Assembly: GCA_012931725.1 (NCBI GenBank)
Contig: CM022946.1
Coordinates: 61,851,853-61,915,852 of the forward strand
Direction: 5' to 3'
DNA length: 64,000 bases
Source of the DNA: Litsea cubeba
Taxonomy: Eukaryota; Streptophyta; Magnoliopsida; Laurales; Lauraceae
Shown here: positions 23,748-34,970 of the stretch, piece after piece
Layout of the letters: each line of letters starts with the position of its first letter
How positions within the stretch are numbered: position 1 is the stretch's first letter
Program-made: the position numbers and the translations under genes
Notes under the pieces: generated by a model
What the model was told of the DNA's origin: nothing
Seen by the model: only the letters and a program-made list of their open reading frames with translations
The model's database searches: none

Positions 23748-25480
23748 ATGGCGTCGGTGGCCTCTTCGATTCCTTCCCTTTCTCGCTCAAGAACGGCCAT
23801 GGCTGCACTAAAAAAGGGTATTGCTTCTACTAGTATTATCAGTTGTTATTGTTATTCTAATACTGCAAAGGAATTGAATCCTGATGATGCATCGAGCCGA
23901 ACCCAGTTCTTGAATTTTGTGAGAGATCGATGTAAATCAGAGAATTTGAAGCTTGATGATGCATTGGGTTGGTTCGATCGTGTGCTCCTCATGAAACCCT
24001 TGCCCCCAGTTGTTGTTTTCAGTCATCTATTAGGGGCTGGGGCAAGAATCAAACACTATTCCACTGTTGTTTCTCTCTATCCGAGGATGATTTCGACTGG
24101 GATTGCACCCGACATAATTACTCTGGGCATTCTGCTCAACTGTTACTGCAGATTGAAGCGGGTCGATCTGGGGTTCGGCGTTTTTGGGGACATCCTTAAA
24201 CGAGGTTTCGAACCCAATGCAGTAACTTGGAATACTTTAATTGGGGGCCTTTGTAAGGTGGGCGAAATTGATGAGGCCATTGAATTGTTGACGAAGATGG
24301 TGGAGATGGGATGCCCCGCTGACGAAGATGTAGACCCAACACTATTGTATATAGCACCATCATACATGGGCTTTGCAAAGAGGGGTTGGTCAAAGAGGCC
24401 ATGGACCTCTTTTCGGTAATGGTGGAGAAGGGGTATGTACCTAACATAGTTACCTACAATGCCCTCATCAATGGGCTTTGCAACACTGGAAATGTGAGTT
24501 CTGCTCTCCATTTGTTTATAAAGATGGAGAGGGAAATATGTAGGCCTAATACTTGTACCTACAACACTATCATTGATGGCCTTTCCAAACAAGGGTTTTT
24601 GGATGAGGCCCTAGGCCTCTTTTTAGAAATGGTTGGTAACAACAGTGTTTCACCAAATGTAGTCACTTGTAGTTCTTTAATTCAGGGATGTTGCAATTTG
24701 AACCGGTGGGAAGAAGGCAGGAGATTATACAATGAAATGATCGATAGGCACATATTTCCTAATGTCTTGACAATCAACATATTGCTAAATGCTTTTTGCA
24801 AACAAGGGATGATGGAAAAAGCACATGAGTTATTTGACGTCGTCATTCAAAGAGGCGAGAAGCTTATTGTGGGTTCTTATAATACATTGATGCATGGTTA
24901 TTGTTTGCAAGAGAAAATGGACATTGCAGTACAAATCTTTAATTCTATGGTGACTGATGGCATTAAACATGATGTGTACAGCTACAATGTCTTGATTAAT
25001 GGATACTGCAAAAGTGGGAGAATAGATGTAGCTGTAAGGCTCTCTCAAGAAATGTGCCATAAGGGACTAATTCCTAATATTGTTACTTACACCACTCTTT
25101 TGGGCGGTTTGTGTAGAGATGGGAAAATTGAAATGGCAAAAAAGCTATTTGATGGCATCTCTAACAATGGTTTGATGCCGAATGTGAATACATATACCAT
25201 AATGATCAATGCCCTCTGCAAAAAAGGTTTGATGGAGGAGGCCAATGAGCTATTTTTTCAAATGGAAGAAAATGGTTGCTTACCCAATCCTTCCACATTC
25301 AAAGCAATTCTTCGTGGTTTTTGTGAAATTAATGAAATGCAAAAGGTAGTGGGAATTCTCCATATAATGGCTAAGAGAGATGTTTTGCTAGATGTAGACA
25401 CCAAGTCTATTGTAGTCGACTTGCTCTCGAAGGATGAGCAATATAAAAAATATATTGAATGTATTCCCACTTACAAGTGA
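23748..25480 (+). pseudogene. P-class (Rf-like) pentatricopeptide repeat protein, one frameshift
   Basis: PPR proteins of this type bind organellar RNA and control its processing, stability or translation. The chosen ATG (23,748) opens a Ser/Ala/Arg-rich leader (MASVASSIPSLSRSR...) typical of a mitochondrial presequence. Tandem 35-residue motifs follow, such as NAVTWNTLIGGLCKVGEIDE, TCTYNTIIDGLSKQGFLDEA, DVYSYNVLINGYCKSGRIDV, NIVTYTTLLGGLCRDGKIEM and NVNTYTIMINALCKKGLMEE; about a dozen repeats are visible. A one-base loss at about 24,320-24,345 shifts the frame between the first part (to 24,419) and the second, which is open to TGA at 25,478-25,480. Without the lesion the protein would be about 577 residues, normal for Rf-like PPRs. 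A truncated inverted copy lies at 61,190-62,123. The single indel could also be a sequencing error. Confidence 0.85.
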
Positions 25481-25483
25481 TGT

Positions 25484-25930
25484 TTGGCTGCAACTGGATC
25501 CTCCCTCGATCCATTTCGGAGCTATTTGATGCTTGGAAGTTTGGATTCCAATCCAAGAGAGGAAGGCTTCTTTGGCGTTCGTCTTTTGTTGCCAACATTT
25601 GGACAGTTTGGAAGGAGAGAAATAGGCGTTGCTTTGAAGATTGCTTGTCTCCTTCAGTAGTTGTTGCTACGAGAGCCAAATTCCTCGCTGCGTCCTGGGT
25701 TTCTGTGTTGCCAGAATTTTGGGGAGTGCCTATGGAGCTTATGCTGTTTAAATGGAAGGAAGTAGTATCTTAATCTTTTGGTTTCATTTTTTGAGGCTTT
25801 AGCCTGTTTAGGAGATGTCTCCTCTTTTGCTTCTTCGGATGGTTTCTCTGGTCCCTTTCTATGTCTTTGCTCTTCAGTATATATCTTTTGTACTGCTCTG
25901 CTTTGATTAATACAATTCACCATTCAAAAG
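25484..25930 (+). mobile_element. 5'-truncated LINE fragment at the PPR stop codon
   Basis: The plus strand encodes the C-terminal tail of an L1-type ORF2 (SISELFDAWKFGFQSKRGRL, SFVANIWTVWKERNRRCFED, ELMLFKWKEV), ending at 25,773. A T-rich 3' untranslated part and ATACAATTCACCATTCAAAAG follow, as in plant L1 tails. The flanks AAGTGATGT (25,475-25,483) and AAGTGATGT (25,932-25,940) are a perfect 9-bp target duplication. The duplicated site contains the PPR stop codon (TGA, 25,478-25,480), so the PPR coding end is unchanged by the insertion. Confidence 0.85.
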
Positions 25931-26268
25931 AAAGTGATGTAATGCAAGTCGTGAGGTCAGTTCCCTCTCTTCATACTTCTGATACATCAGGTTAATACTT
26001 TGAGAAGGATTAGCACTCTATTGGGAACATCATGCTATAAAAGGTACTTTTCTTCCTAAAACAAGCATTTGGTTGAAGTATGCTTTATAAAAGAAATTGT
26101 CTAATAGAAATGATACCTTTTCTTCTTTTTACTTCCAAGAATAAGAAAATCTTATCATCTATTGATTTTTATTTATATATTGAAATGGTTACTTCAAAGC
26201 TATTGATTGTTGCATTTCTCCTAACCCACATGCAATGTGTTTGATAGATGAGTACTTACTATATGGAA

Positions 26269-27959
26269 GTAATGTTGATTTTTGTCCCACGGTATCTTGT
26301 TGGTTTTTGTTTAAACAGAAAGTGGTAGTGTTGTCTTAGTTGAATTGATTCATTAATATTTACTGATTTGGAAACCAAACACAAAGCCCTAATGATGATA
26401 TCAGTTTGTACATTTTAGTGGATGTCTATAACTCTGTTTTTTTTTCCTTTTATTATTATTTTTTAAACATGGAATCCTTTATGTAACACTCAGATCCTTT
26501 AGAGCACTCTGGTTGTGTGCTTCTTAACATACATGCCTATGAGGACATGAAGAAGAAAATAAATTTGTGGGTAAGGGACAGAGATTTGTTCATTAACTCT
26601 GTCTATGCAAACATTAACATAAAATTGTAACTCTCTTGCTAATGTCAAACTTGAGTGAATCAACAGAAATCAAATCGCACTAAAGATCTCTATTGTGCCA
26701 AGAATGAGGCCTAACATCCCACAAGGGGCTACCAACCTCCAACTTGTACAAAGTTATGCAAGGACAAGTCTGGCGACATCCAGCTGCTTTGGTTTTCTTT
26801 GATTTTCCTTTCTTTGTTAGCCTTTTTTGGAGGCAACCCCTGTAAGGCCTCATGCCTTTATTAGTGGGGTTAGTCACTAATCACTAAGATTTAGGGTGCT
26901 TAATTGGGTTTAGTGGCCTAAGCATTAGGATTATTGGTGTGTGATGCATTAGGTAGTGGGTCATGCATATCATACTTGCTTGGACCCACCTTGGCCCGGT
27001 GGCCCAAGGGACTCTCATTATGAGCCCATACCCATTTGCCAAGGACTTTCTTGTAAACTCCCTAACAACTTGGCCTTATGTGCAAAATTCCTAAATGAAA
27101 ATCCCCTTTTAAACCCTAAAGCCCCATTTCCCTATTTCATTTCGTTCCTTCTCTTCTCTACAACCTCTCTACTCCTTCTCCCCCTATTACTCCACCAACC
27201 AAGCTAGGGCTTCCAAGAGTTTCCAATGCTTCCCCCAAGGCTCAAGAGTCTCCCCATCATCTCCTTCAACTTCCTCCCTTGTCATTCTCATCAATAGGTA
27301 AGCAAACCCTCTCTCTAAACTCATGTAGTTTGCTTCTTTCAACACTAGGAGCATGTATTGTTGGTTTAGTGGGTTTTCCCTTTCATTTAGTCATGTAGGA
27401 AGTGGGTTCTTTGCTTGGTTTGAAGTGGGGAGGTTTGAAGAGCAAGGCTTGAGGTAACCCTAGACTCTAAGAAAGGGGTTTTTGCTCAACTAAGCCAAAG
27501 GCAAGTATATAGACATGATTAATGGTGTATGCATGTTTATTTGGTTGATTCTAATGCTTTAAATGTGCTAACCTTCTCTATCATGTGCATTTATGATATT
27601 TGGGTTGGTGGGTGTGAATTTAAAATGCATTAATGGTGGATAGTTACATAAAAAACAAGATTGATAGAAATATTTGATTTATGCCATCGTAGTTATACTC
27701 CTCTTTTGTTAAGTTTCATTGACTAACTCATTAGTTTATTACTAGTTGATAGATATGTAGTTGCTTAACTTTGGATTTCATTTCATCATCGTTATATCAA
27801 GGTATAAGCAATATATAATGAAGAGTGGATTGACATAAAACTAGATACCATTCTTTGGACCAATGCTCTCTATTTATAACACTACTATAATCTTCAATCT
27901 AGGACTTTTAAATTACAAGAGTCATTAATAATGCACAAGTCACCAATATATATAGGACC
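26269..27959 (+). other. Duplicated noncoding DNA of the left arm
   Basis: It matches 59,520-61,197 in inverse orientation. It includes an open frame of about 80 codons (26,956-27,207) whose longer right-arm counterpart (60,066-60,506, minus) reads GHAYHTYLDPPWPGGPRDSH. The frame does not continue and may be retrotransposon leader or LTR sequence. The start of the right-arm similarity after the 913-bp gap is at about 26,265-26,269. Confidence 0.5.
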
Positions 27960-27964
27960 GTTGA
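27960..27964 (+). repeat. Left 5-bp target duplication (GTTGA) of the Tekay-like element
   Basis: GTTGA here and at 37,113-37,117. The uninterrupted right arm (around 59,503-59,512) shows the empty site with one base different (CTTGA), confirming the insertion boundaries. Confidence 0.95.
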
Positions 27965-30095
27965 TGTAATATCCTGAGTACTTGGGCCTAGGATTGGTCT
28001 GGCCCAGGTTGTATCTTAGTCATAGTCTGACCCAAGTTTTAATGGAAATATAAGTCCGGACTTTTAGAAAAACTAAGCAAGTATCCCACGTGAGTGAGTT
28101 TGGGAAAGAAGAGAGTTGTAAATCAACTCTAAATGGAAAGTTTGAAAGTAATTCGAATTCCTATCTTTCCCTTTATATATGAGAACCAACGACCCTTTGT
28201 GATATATTCTATTCATTGGAGAAGAGTCTGAGAATCTTGTGGATTGCAAATTAGGACAAGAAGGAGAAAGCGGTTGATGTCAAAGACAACGATCGTGTAT
28301 CAGAGGTGAGTGAATCTTCCTCGATAATTTCTAATTCATGTTGTAGATGTTTGAGGAACCCAGTTTTGTGAGATTGTTATCCAGTTTTTGTGAGATTGTT
28401 ATCTGTGAATTGGTCAACATGCTCAGACTTTGGATGTAAGGGATTTTATGATGGAGTAAGATGGTTTGGATTTCCAATAATAATATGGCCCTTGATCATC
28501 ATTCAGTTTGAAAGAAGGAGATCAAAGAGTTAACTTGTGTAAATTATGCATTACTGTATCTTTGTCAAAAGAGCAGAATTGATCACGTGAGGGGTAGTGG
28601 GACCCATCAGTGGACCTGATCTGAGATCAGGACCACACATCTATTAGAGGGACCCTGGGCGACCTTGGAGGAGGTGGACATCTGCAATTTGAACCAGTGG
28701 GACCCACTGTCCAACAGGTTCAAAGAATCCCAGGCGTGAAAATTGCAGAAAGTTCTATTCTGGTCGTTTGTAGTTATGGGACCCACTACATGATCTGATC
28801 AAGGATCAGAACCCCATATCTGGTAAGGAGCCTCTGGTCGATCATGGTGTAGTTGAAGATCTAGGGTTTGAACCAGTGGGACCCACTGTACAGTGAACTC
28901 CATATAGTTGCAGGCGTGAACTGCTGTGTATCATGTTTTGATGTTGTGGACCCCAGTGAATAATTCTATGATGAATCAGAACAGTTGGAATGATGCATTA
29001 GTCTTGGGCGACCATGGCCTAGGTGTCTGATCATGCATTTTATCAGTGGGACCCACTATGCTTAAGGCCAAGATGATTTCAGGCGTGAACTAGTTACTGT
29101 ACTAGTCTCTGTATGAATAAATATGGCCGGATGGAATATGTAATTGGGGTTAGCCCTAGACTTGGTGGGTAATGACCATATAACCCTTGCATCCAGACTA
29201 CTTAAGTTTTTTAATGATCAATCAACTGTGTTTAATTATATGGATCATGATTAATTGGTGCTGTGTGTGGACCACCCCGTATGCCAATCAATACCAATTA
29301 TGATTAAGTTGTGGGGTAGCAACTAGTAAATTGTGCATGGGCTGGGTCCACACTACTATTTGTGCATGTTATGAATAATTAATTCTAATTGCTATGTGAT
29401 TATGAGATATTGTGCACTGGTCCCAGATTTTGGGATGGTTCCAGTCGTGGGATGTTGGACTTGTGTCCGGATGACAGATGGCTTCGGGCCATGGTGGCCG
29501 TTATAGCGGCGGGTCCTTAATGGACGTGATGGGCCACTTTGATGGCTGGTCCTTAGTGGACGTGTCTGATGAGACAGGGTCATGGTGACCGGTATACATG
29601 TATACGATAAGGCCTTTGAGGCGTGGTGATGTGCATGGGCACGGATTTGTGTGTGAAAGAATCTAAATAATATTTGATTATTGATTTAGACCTGTTAAAT
29701 TATGTGATGTTATATTTTATGTGATTTGTGTAATTACGAATATTCATTCACCAGTAGTACTGATGTTGTGTTACCCCCTTCAGGTAATCATGCTGCGGGC
29801 GGGACAGAGCGGAACGATGATCAGCACGTAAATTTCAATATGCGTGGCTGACAAGAGAGTACGAGAAAAGACAATTTAGTAGATAAAGGGATTAACCTTG
29901 TTTTAATGTTTTAGTACATTATTGATGCAGACCGAACATAGTAAAGTTTGAGTAGTTACAACTATTTGATTAAATGAAATTATTATTTGATTTAAATGCC
30001 AATGCTTATGTGAATTATTTGATGAATATTTGGTAAATATTACCAAGTTATCACGATCCAGAGATCTGACAGGGCCCCAGGATTGGGTCGTGACA
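27965..30095 (+). repeat. 5' LTR of the Tekay-like element (2131 bp)
   Basis: Begins TGTAATATCC and ends GGGTCGTGACA. It is 11 bp shorter than the 3' LTR because it lacks a 12-bp segment near 29,905 and has one extra A near 29,976. Confidence 0.95.
28585..29115 (+). repeat. Three diverged ~175-bp tandem units inside the LTR
   Basis: Each unit holds GGGACCCA or GGACCCCA, a GATCAG-type element, a (G/T)CGA(C/T)C(A/T)TGG-like word, CAGTGGGACCCACT and finally CAGGCGTGAA. The CAGGCGTGAA landmarks are near 28,731, 28,910 and 29,081. The same three units occur in the 3' LTR (about 35,598-36,130). Confidence 0.8.
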
Positions 30096-30098
30096 AAG

Positions 30099-30110
30099 TG
30101 GTATCAGAGC
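30099..30110 (+). promoter_or_regulatory. Primer-binding site (initiator Met tRNA)
   Basis: TGGTATCAGAGC, three bases after the 5' LTR, is complementary to the 3' end of plant initiator Met tRNA and would prime minus-strand DNA synthesis. Confidence 0.95.
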
Positions 30111-30254
30111 ATAAGGTTTTGGGCAATTAAAAGAATTAGCAACCCATAGGCCACGTGGTGAGGACGTTGGGGTGTCAACAATAGAAACTAAAGTAAGATA
30201 AGTTGTTATTAATCTTTTGGCTAACAATTTTTCTTTTGCAGAAAAACTAAGAAA

Positions 30255-31329
30255 ATGGCTAACGCTGGGGGAAACGTGAATGAAAACAACAATATTCAGC
30301 AGAACAATGGGAGTATGGAAATGCCGGAGTACGCCCGGCAGATGTATGAAAGCATATACGCAGGTTCAAGAACAGATTTCAGCTATCCACCAACTCCAAA
30401 GTGAGAATGGCGAGGGAAACAGCAATAATAAGGGTGGATCAGGAGAAGGCAGCAATAACGGTGGCGAAAATCGTGAGAGGGATACTCTATACAAGAGATT
30501 CAACGAATTTTTCCCAAAGTGTTTTGAGGAGACCACTAACCCATGGGATGCGAATAAATGGGCAGAACATATGGAAGGCATCTTCGAGGTCATAGGATGT
30601 ACTAAACAACAGAAAGCTATATTAGCCGCTTTCAATCTAGAAGGCGATGCGAAGGAGTGGTGGAAAGCAGCCAAGAGGTCCTTTAATGGGCAAGAAGCAG
30701 AGATCACCTGGACCTTCTTCAAGCGTGAATTTATAAAGAAGTTTATACCGGATCACATTCGGGCGCAGAAGAAGAGGGAGTTTGAAACATTGGTGCAAGG
30801 CAACCTTATTGTAGCCAAGTATGCTATCAAGTTCACCGAATTGTCACACTTCGCAGAGACATTAGTGGCTACAGAAGAGGAAAAGATGGAGCGATTTGTT
30901 AATGGCTTGCGACCAGACATTAAGAAAGATGTGAAGCTGCACGAGCTGAAGACTTATGCCGAGGCTCTAAAGAAAGCCTTCGTGTCTGAAGAAGCAATCG
31001 AGGATATAAAGAGAGAAACCCAACGGGTGACAACAGAGGGGAAATCAGATAATTATAAACACCAGTTTCCCAACAAGAAACAGAAAATGGGGGCTAAACC
31101 AGTATGCAATCATTGTGAAGGATTCCATGAAACAAGTCAATGTCGAAAGAAATCTGGAGTGTGTTTCGGCTGTGGAAAGGGAGGTCACAAAGTAAAGGAT
31201 TGTCCGGAGGCTAGGGAGAGAAATCAGAACAAAAGAAAGGGCGGATGTTTCGGCTGTGGGCAGGAAGGACACCAGGTAAAGTATTGTCCTAGGAAGCAAG
31301 GAAGGAATCAGAACCAGGCACAAGGATAA
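30255..31329 (+). pseudogene. Gag (nucleocapsid) part of the Tekay-like polyprotein
   Basis: Gag packages element RNA into virus-like particles. The natural start is probably ATG 30,255 (MANAGGNVNENNN...), in a different frame from the rest of gag; a one-base loss at about 30,352-30,365 separates them. The main part contains the retrotransposon gag domain (WAEHMEGIFEVIG, GDAKEWWKAA, FVNGLRPDIKKDVKL). Two CCHC zinc knuckles follow (CFGCGKGGHKVKDC, CFGCGQEGHQVKYC), with a variant CCHC-like motif before them. TAA at 31,327-31,329 interrupts a frame that otherwise continues, Gln-rich, into the protease, so gag and pol were one reading frame in the ancestor. Confidence 0.9.
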
Positions 31330-32070
31330 CCCTTTAGGCAAAATCAGCAGGATCGTCAACAGGAGCATCCACAGAACCAGCGTCCCTACCAACAGAATCA
31401 GACCTACCATCACCGAGGAAACCAGCAGAACCCACCTCAAGGACAATATTACAATCAAGGTAGGAATAATCAGGGGGGGAACCAAGCTGGGCAACAGCAG
31501 AATGGGAGAGTCTTTGCTCTGACCCATCAGGATGCGGAAGCGGCCAATAATGTGGTTGAGGGTATGGTTTTAATTTCCAGTCATGAAGCTAGTACTTTAT
31601 TCGATTCTGGTTCAACGCACTATTTTGTTTCTCATGCTTTTGCTGCTAAGATAGGAAACTCCCCCTCAACATTGACTCATGCACTGGTAGTGTCAACACC
31701 CACGGGTGAACACATTCGTACTAGCACCATATTTTATAATTGTATGCTAGAAATTGCACAAGTTCAGATGCCGGCAGACCTGGTAGTGTTACGTATGGAT
31801 GACTTTGATGTCATTTTGGGAATGGATTGGCTTGCTAGGTATCGGGCTATTGTAGATTGCTTTAATAAAGTAGTTCGGTTTAACCTGGAGGGATTTACTC
31901 ATGTTAGTTTGGTGGGAAAGAGGAGACCTGTTAGGTCCATAGTCATCTCAGCCATCAAAGCCGTTGAGCTATTGAGGAGTGGGTGCAAAGGCTTTATAGC
32001 TTTTATCACAGAGGATAAGCAGAAGCCCAGATTAGAAGATATCCCTATTGTTAGGGAATTTCCCGATGTA
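31330..32070 (+). pseudogene. Aspartic protease part of the Tekay-like polyprotein
   Basis: After the stop at 31,327 the same frame runs through a Gln/Asn-rich linker into the protease: catalytic motif LFDSGSTHYFVS, then VILGMDWLARY. This protease cuts the gag-pol precursor. The frame is lost at about 32,068-32,074, where a T-run appears one base short; the continuation toward reverse transcriptase (DDLPGLPPIREVDF) is in the next frame. Confidence 0.9.
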
Positions 32071-33400
32071 TTTTGGATGATTTGCCTGGATTACCCCCAA
32101 TTCGAGAGGTCGATTTTACTATTGAGTTACTGCCGAGAACAGCCCCGATTTCTAAGGCACCTTATCGAATGGCTCCTGCGGAACTGAAGGAACTCAAGGA
32201 TCAATTGGAGGAGTTATTAGAAAAAGGATTCATCCGACCTAGCGTATCTCCATGGGGAGCACCGGTGTTGTTTGTGAAGAAAAAGGATGGCACTCTGAGA
32301 ATGTGTATTGATTATAGACAGTTAAATCAGGTGACTATCAAGAACAAGTACCCTCTACCCCGCATTGATGAATTGTTTGACCAACTACAAGGTGCGAAAT
32401 ACTTTTCCAAGATTGATCTCCGATCCGGCTACCATCAGCTAAGGGTGAGGGAGGAAGATATTTCCAAGACGGCATTTCGGACGCAATATGGTCACTACGA
32501 GTTTTTAGTCATGCCTTTCGGTTTGACCAATGCCCCAGCCGCATTCATGGCACTAATAAACCAAGTTTTCCAACCCTATTTGGATAAATTTGTGGTGGTC
32601 TTTATTGATGATATTTTGATTTACTCTAAGGAAGGGCACGAGCATGGAGAACATCTGCGTGTCTCCTTACAGCTGTTGAGGAACAACCAGCTGTATGCCA
32701 AGCTAAGTAAGTGTGATTTTTGGCTTAAACAAGTCACCTTTTTGGGCCACATTATTTCAGGAGAAGGACTATCAGTAGATCCTACAAAAATTGAAGCAGT
32801 TACGAATTGGAAACGACCTGCAAATGTGTCCGAAGTTCGGAGTTTCTTAGGCTTGGCAGGCTATTATCGAAGATTCGTGCAAGGATTTTCTACAATTGCG
32901 GGGCCACTTACCAGACTCACGAGGAAAGATGTTTCCGTTTACTTGGAACGAACACTGTGAAAATAGTTTCCGAACATTGAAAGGCAAACTCACATCAGCA
33001 CCAATACTTACCCTCCCCGCTGGGAGTGGAGGATTTGTGATATACTGTGATGCGTCGTTGCAAGGACTAGGGTGTGTTCTCATGTAGCATGGAAAAGTGA
33101 TTGCGTATGCTTCCAGACAGCTAAAAGTCCATGAACAAAATTATGCTACGCATGACCTTGAGTTAGCAGCTGTGGTATTTGCATTAAAAATTTGGAGGCA
33201 CTACCTTTACGGAGAAGAATTTGAAGTGTATACCGATCATAAGAGCCTCAAGTACATGTTTTCTCAGAAGGAGTTGAATTTGAGACAACGAAGATGGATG
33301 GAATTTCTCAAGGACTATGATTTCTCTATCTTTTATCATCCAGGAAAGGCGAATGTTGTAGCAGATGCCTTAAGCAGAAAATCAGCACAGATGGCTTGTT
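32071..33400 (+). pseudogene. Reverse transcriptase and RNase H of the Tekay-like polyprotein
   Basis: Reverse transcriptase motifs are FVKKKDGTLRMCIDYRQLN, KIDLRSGYHQLRV, MPFGLTNAPAAFM and the catalytic FIDDILIYS. These copy element RNA into DNA. An extra T at about 32,932-32,934 shifts the frame; RNase H follows in the new frame (IYCDASLQGLGCVL, THDLELAAVVFALK, YTDHKSLKYMF, VVADALSRK). A TAG at 33,085-33,087 stands where Gln is expected. Apart from these lesions the residues match the family well, and the active-site Asp residues are present. Confidence 0.92.
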
Positions 33401-34936
33401 TGACATCGGAAATGAGATTGCTTGAAGAAATCAAAGACTTGGATGTTAACTTATGGTCTATTGACAAGAAAGTATTATTGGGAAGCTTCAAGGTTCAACC
33501 CGAATTAATACAAAGAATTAAGGACCACCAGCGGGACGATAAAGCATTGACAGATATCTTCGACAAGATGGACAATAAACCAGATTTCTCTGTTGTTAGT
33601 GGTGTATTATATTTTCGAGGCAGACTCTGTGTACCAAATGTTCGAGAAATCAAAGATGAAATTTTGAAAGAAGCACATCAGACAAGATATACTATCCATC
33701 CAGGGAGTACTAAGATGTATCAGAATTTGAAAATCAGATTTTGGTGGGTCGGAATGAAAAATGATGTCACTGAATTTGTCGGCCGTTGTTTTACTTGTCA
33801 ACAAGTGAAGGCTGATCATAGGAAGCCGGGGGGATTACTGCAGCCGTTGCCAATACCCGAATGGAAATGGGAGCATATCACTATGGATTTTATTTCCGGC
33901 TTTCCTAGAACTTCAAGGCATAATGAAATAATTTGGGTAATCGTGGATCGATTGACTAAATCGGCACACTTTTTACCACTAAAAGGAAAAACCACGATGG
34001 AACAACTGGCCTAAACTTATGTTCAGGAAATTGTGCGATTACATGGCGTTCCAGCATCAATCGTATCAGACAGATATACTAGGTTTGTTTCACAATTTTG
34101 GAAAAGCTTGTAAAAGGCTATGGGTACTAAATTGCATTTTAGCACTGCATATCACCCCCAGACAGACGGGCAGACGGAAAGAACAAATCAAACGTTGGAG
34201 GATATGCTTCGAGCCTGTGCCATAGATTTCACAGACAGTTGGGATGAACAGTTACCACTGGCAGAGTTTGCTTATAATAATAGTTATCATTCGAGTATCC
34301 AGATGGCTCCTTTTGAAGCCTTGTATGGCAGGAGTTGTCGTTCTCCAATTTGTTGGGAAGAAGTGGGCGATCGACGAATTTTAGGCCCTGAATGGGTGCA
34401 AATTTCTACTGAGAATATTAAGAAAATTCGGGATCGATTAACGACTGCTCAGAGTCGCCAGAAGAGTTATGCTGACAAACGCCGACGAGAACTGGAATTT
34501 ATGGTTGGTGACTCAGTATTCCTAAAAGTCTCTCCAACGAAGGGAGTGATGCGATTTGGCAAGAAGGGAAAGCTCAGCCTGAGATACATTGGTCCATTCA
34601 AGATTACCGGACGTGTGAGCAATGGCAATGCTTATGAATTGGACCTTCCATCACAGTTAGCTGGTGTTCACAAGTGTTTCATGTGTCAATGTTGAAGAAA
34701 TATGAACCAGACCCATCTCATGTACTAGATCTTGTAACAATGGATTTACAACCCAATTTATCATATGAGGAGAGACCTGTTGCAATCTTAGACACCAAGG
34801 ACATGGTGTTACGGCGACGAACAGTCCGACTCGTTAAGGTGTTATGGACACATCATGATCCAAAGGAGGCCACCTGGGAGCTCGAGGACGACGTTCGGAG
34901 CAAGTATCCGCATCTTTTTGTCACAGGTATGTTTTA
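33401..34936 (+). pseudogene. Integrase with chromodomain-like tail of the Tekay-like polyprotein
   Basis: The zinc-binding HHCC part is visible (H...H near TIHPG, then GRCFTCQQVK). Catalytic residues are in TMDFISG, SDRYTRFVS and the HPQTDGQTERTNQ-TLE region. TAA codons at 34,012-34,014 and 34,111-34,113 replace expected Gln codons. A one-base loss at about 34,668-34,675 shifts the frame before the C terminus (SMLKKYEPDPSHVL, LVKVLWTHHDPKEATWELED), the short chromodomain-like module of Tekay elements. Integrase would insert new copies; the tail is thought to guide target choice. Not functional as it stands. Confidence 0.9.
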
Positions 34937-34957
34937 ATTTGGAGGACCAAATTTCCC

Positions 34958-34968
34958 AAGGAGGGGAG
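34958..34968 (+). promoter_or_regulatory. Polypurine tract of the Tekay-like element
   Basis: AAGGAGGGGAG lies directly before the 3' LTR (34,971) and would prime plus-strand DNA synthesis. Confidence 0.9.
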
Positions 34969-34970
34969 TA

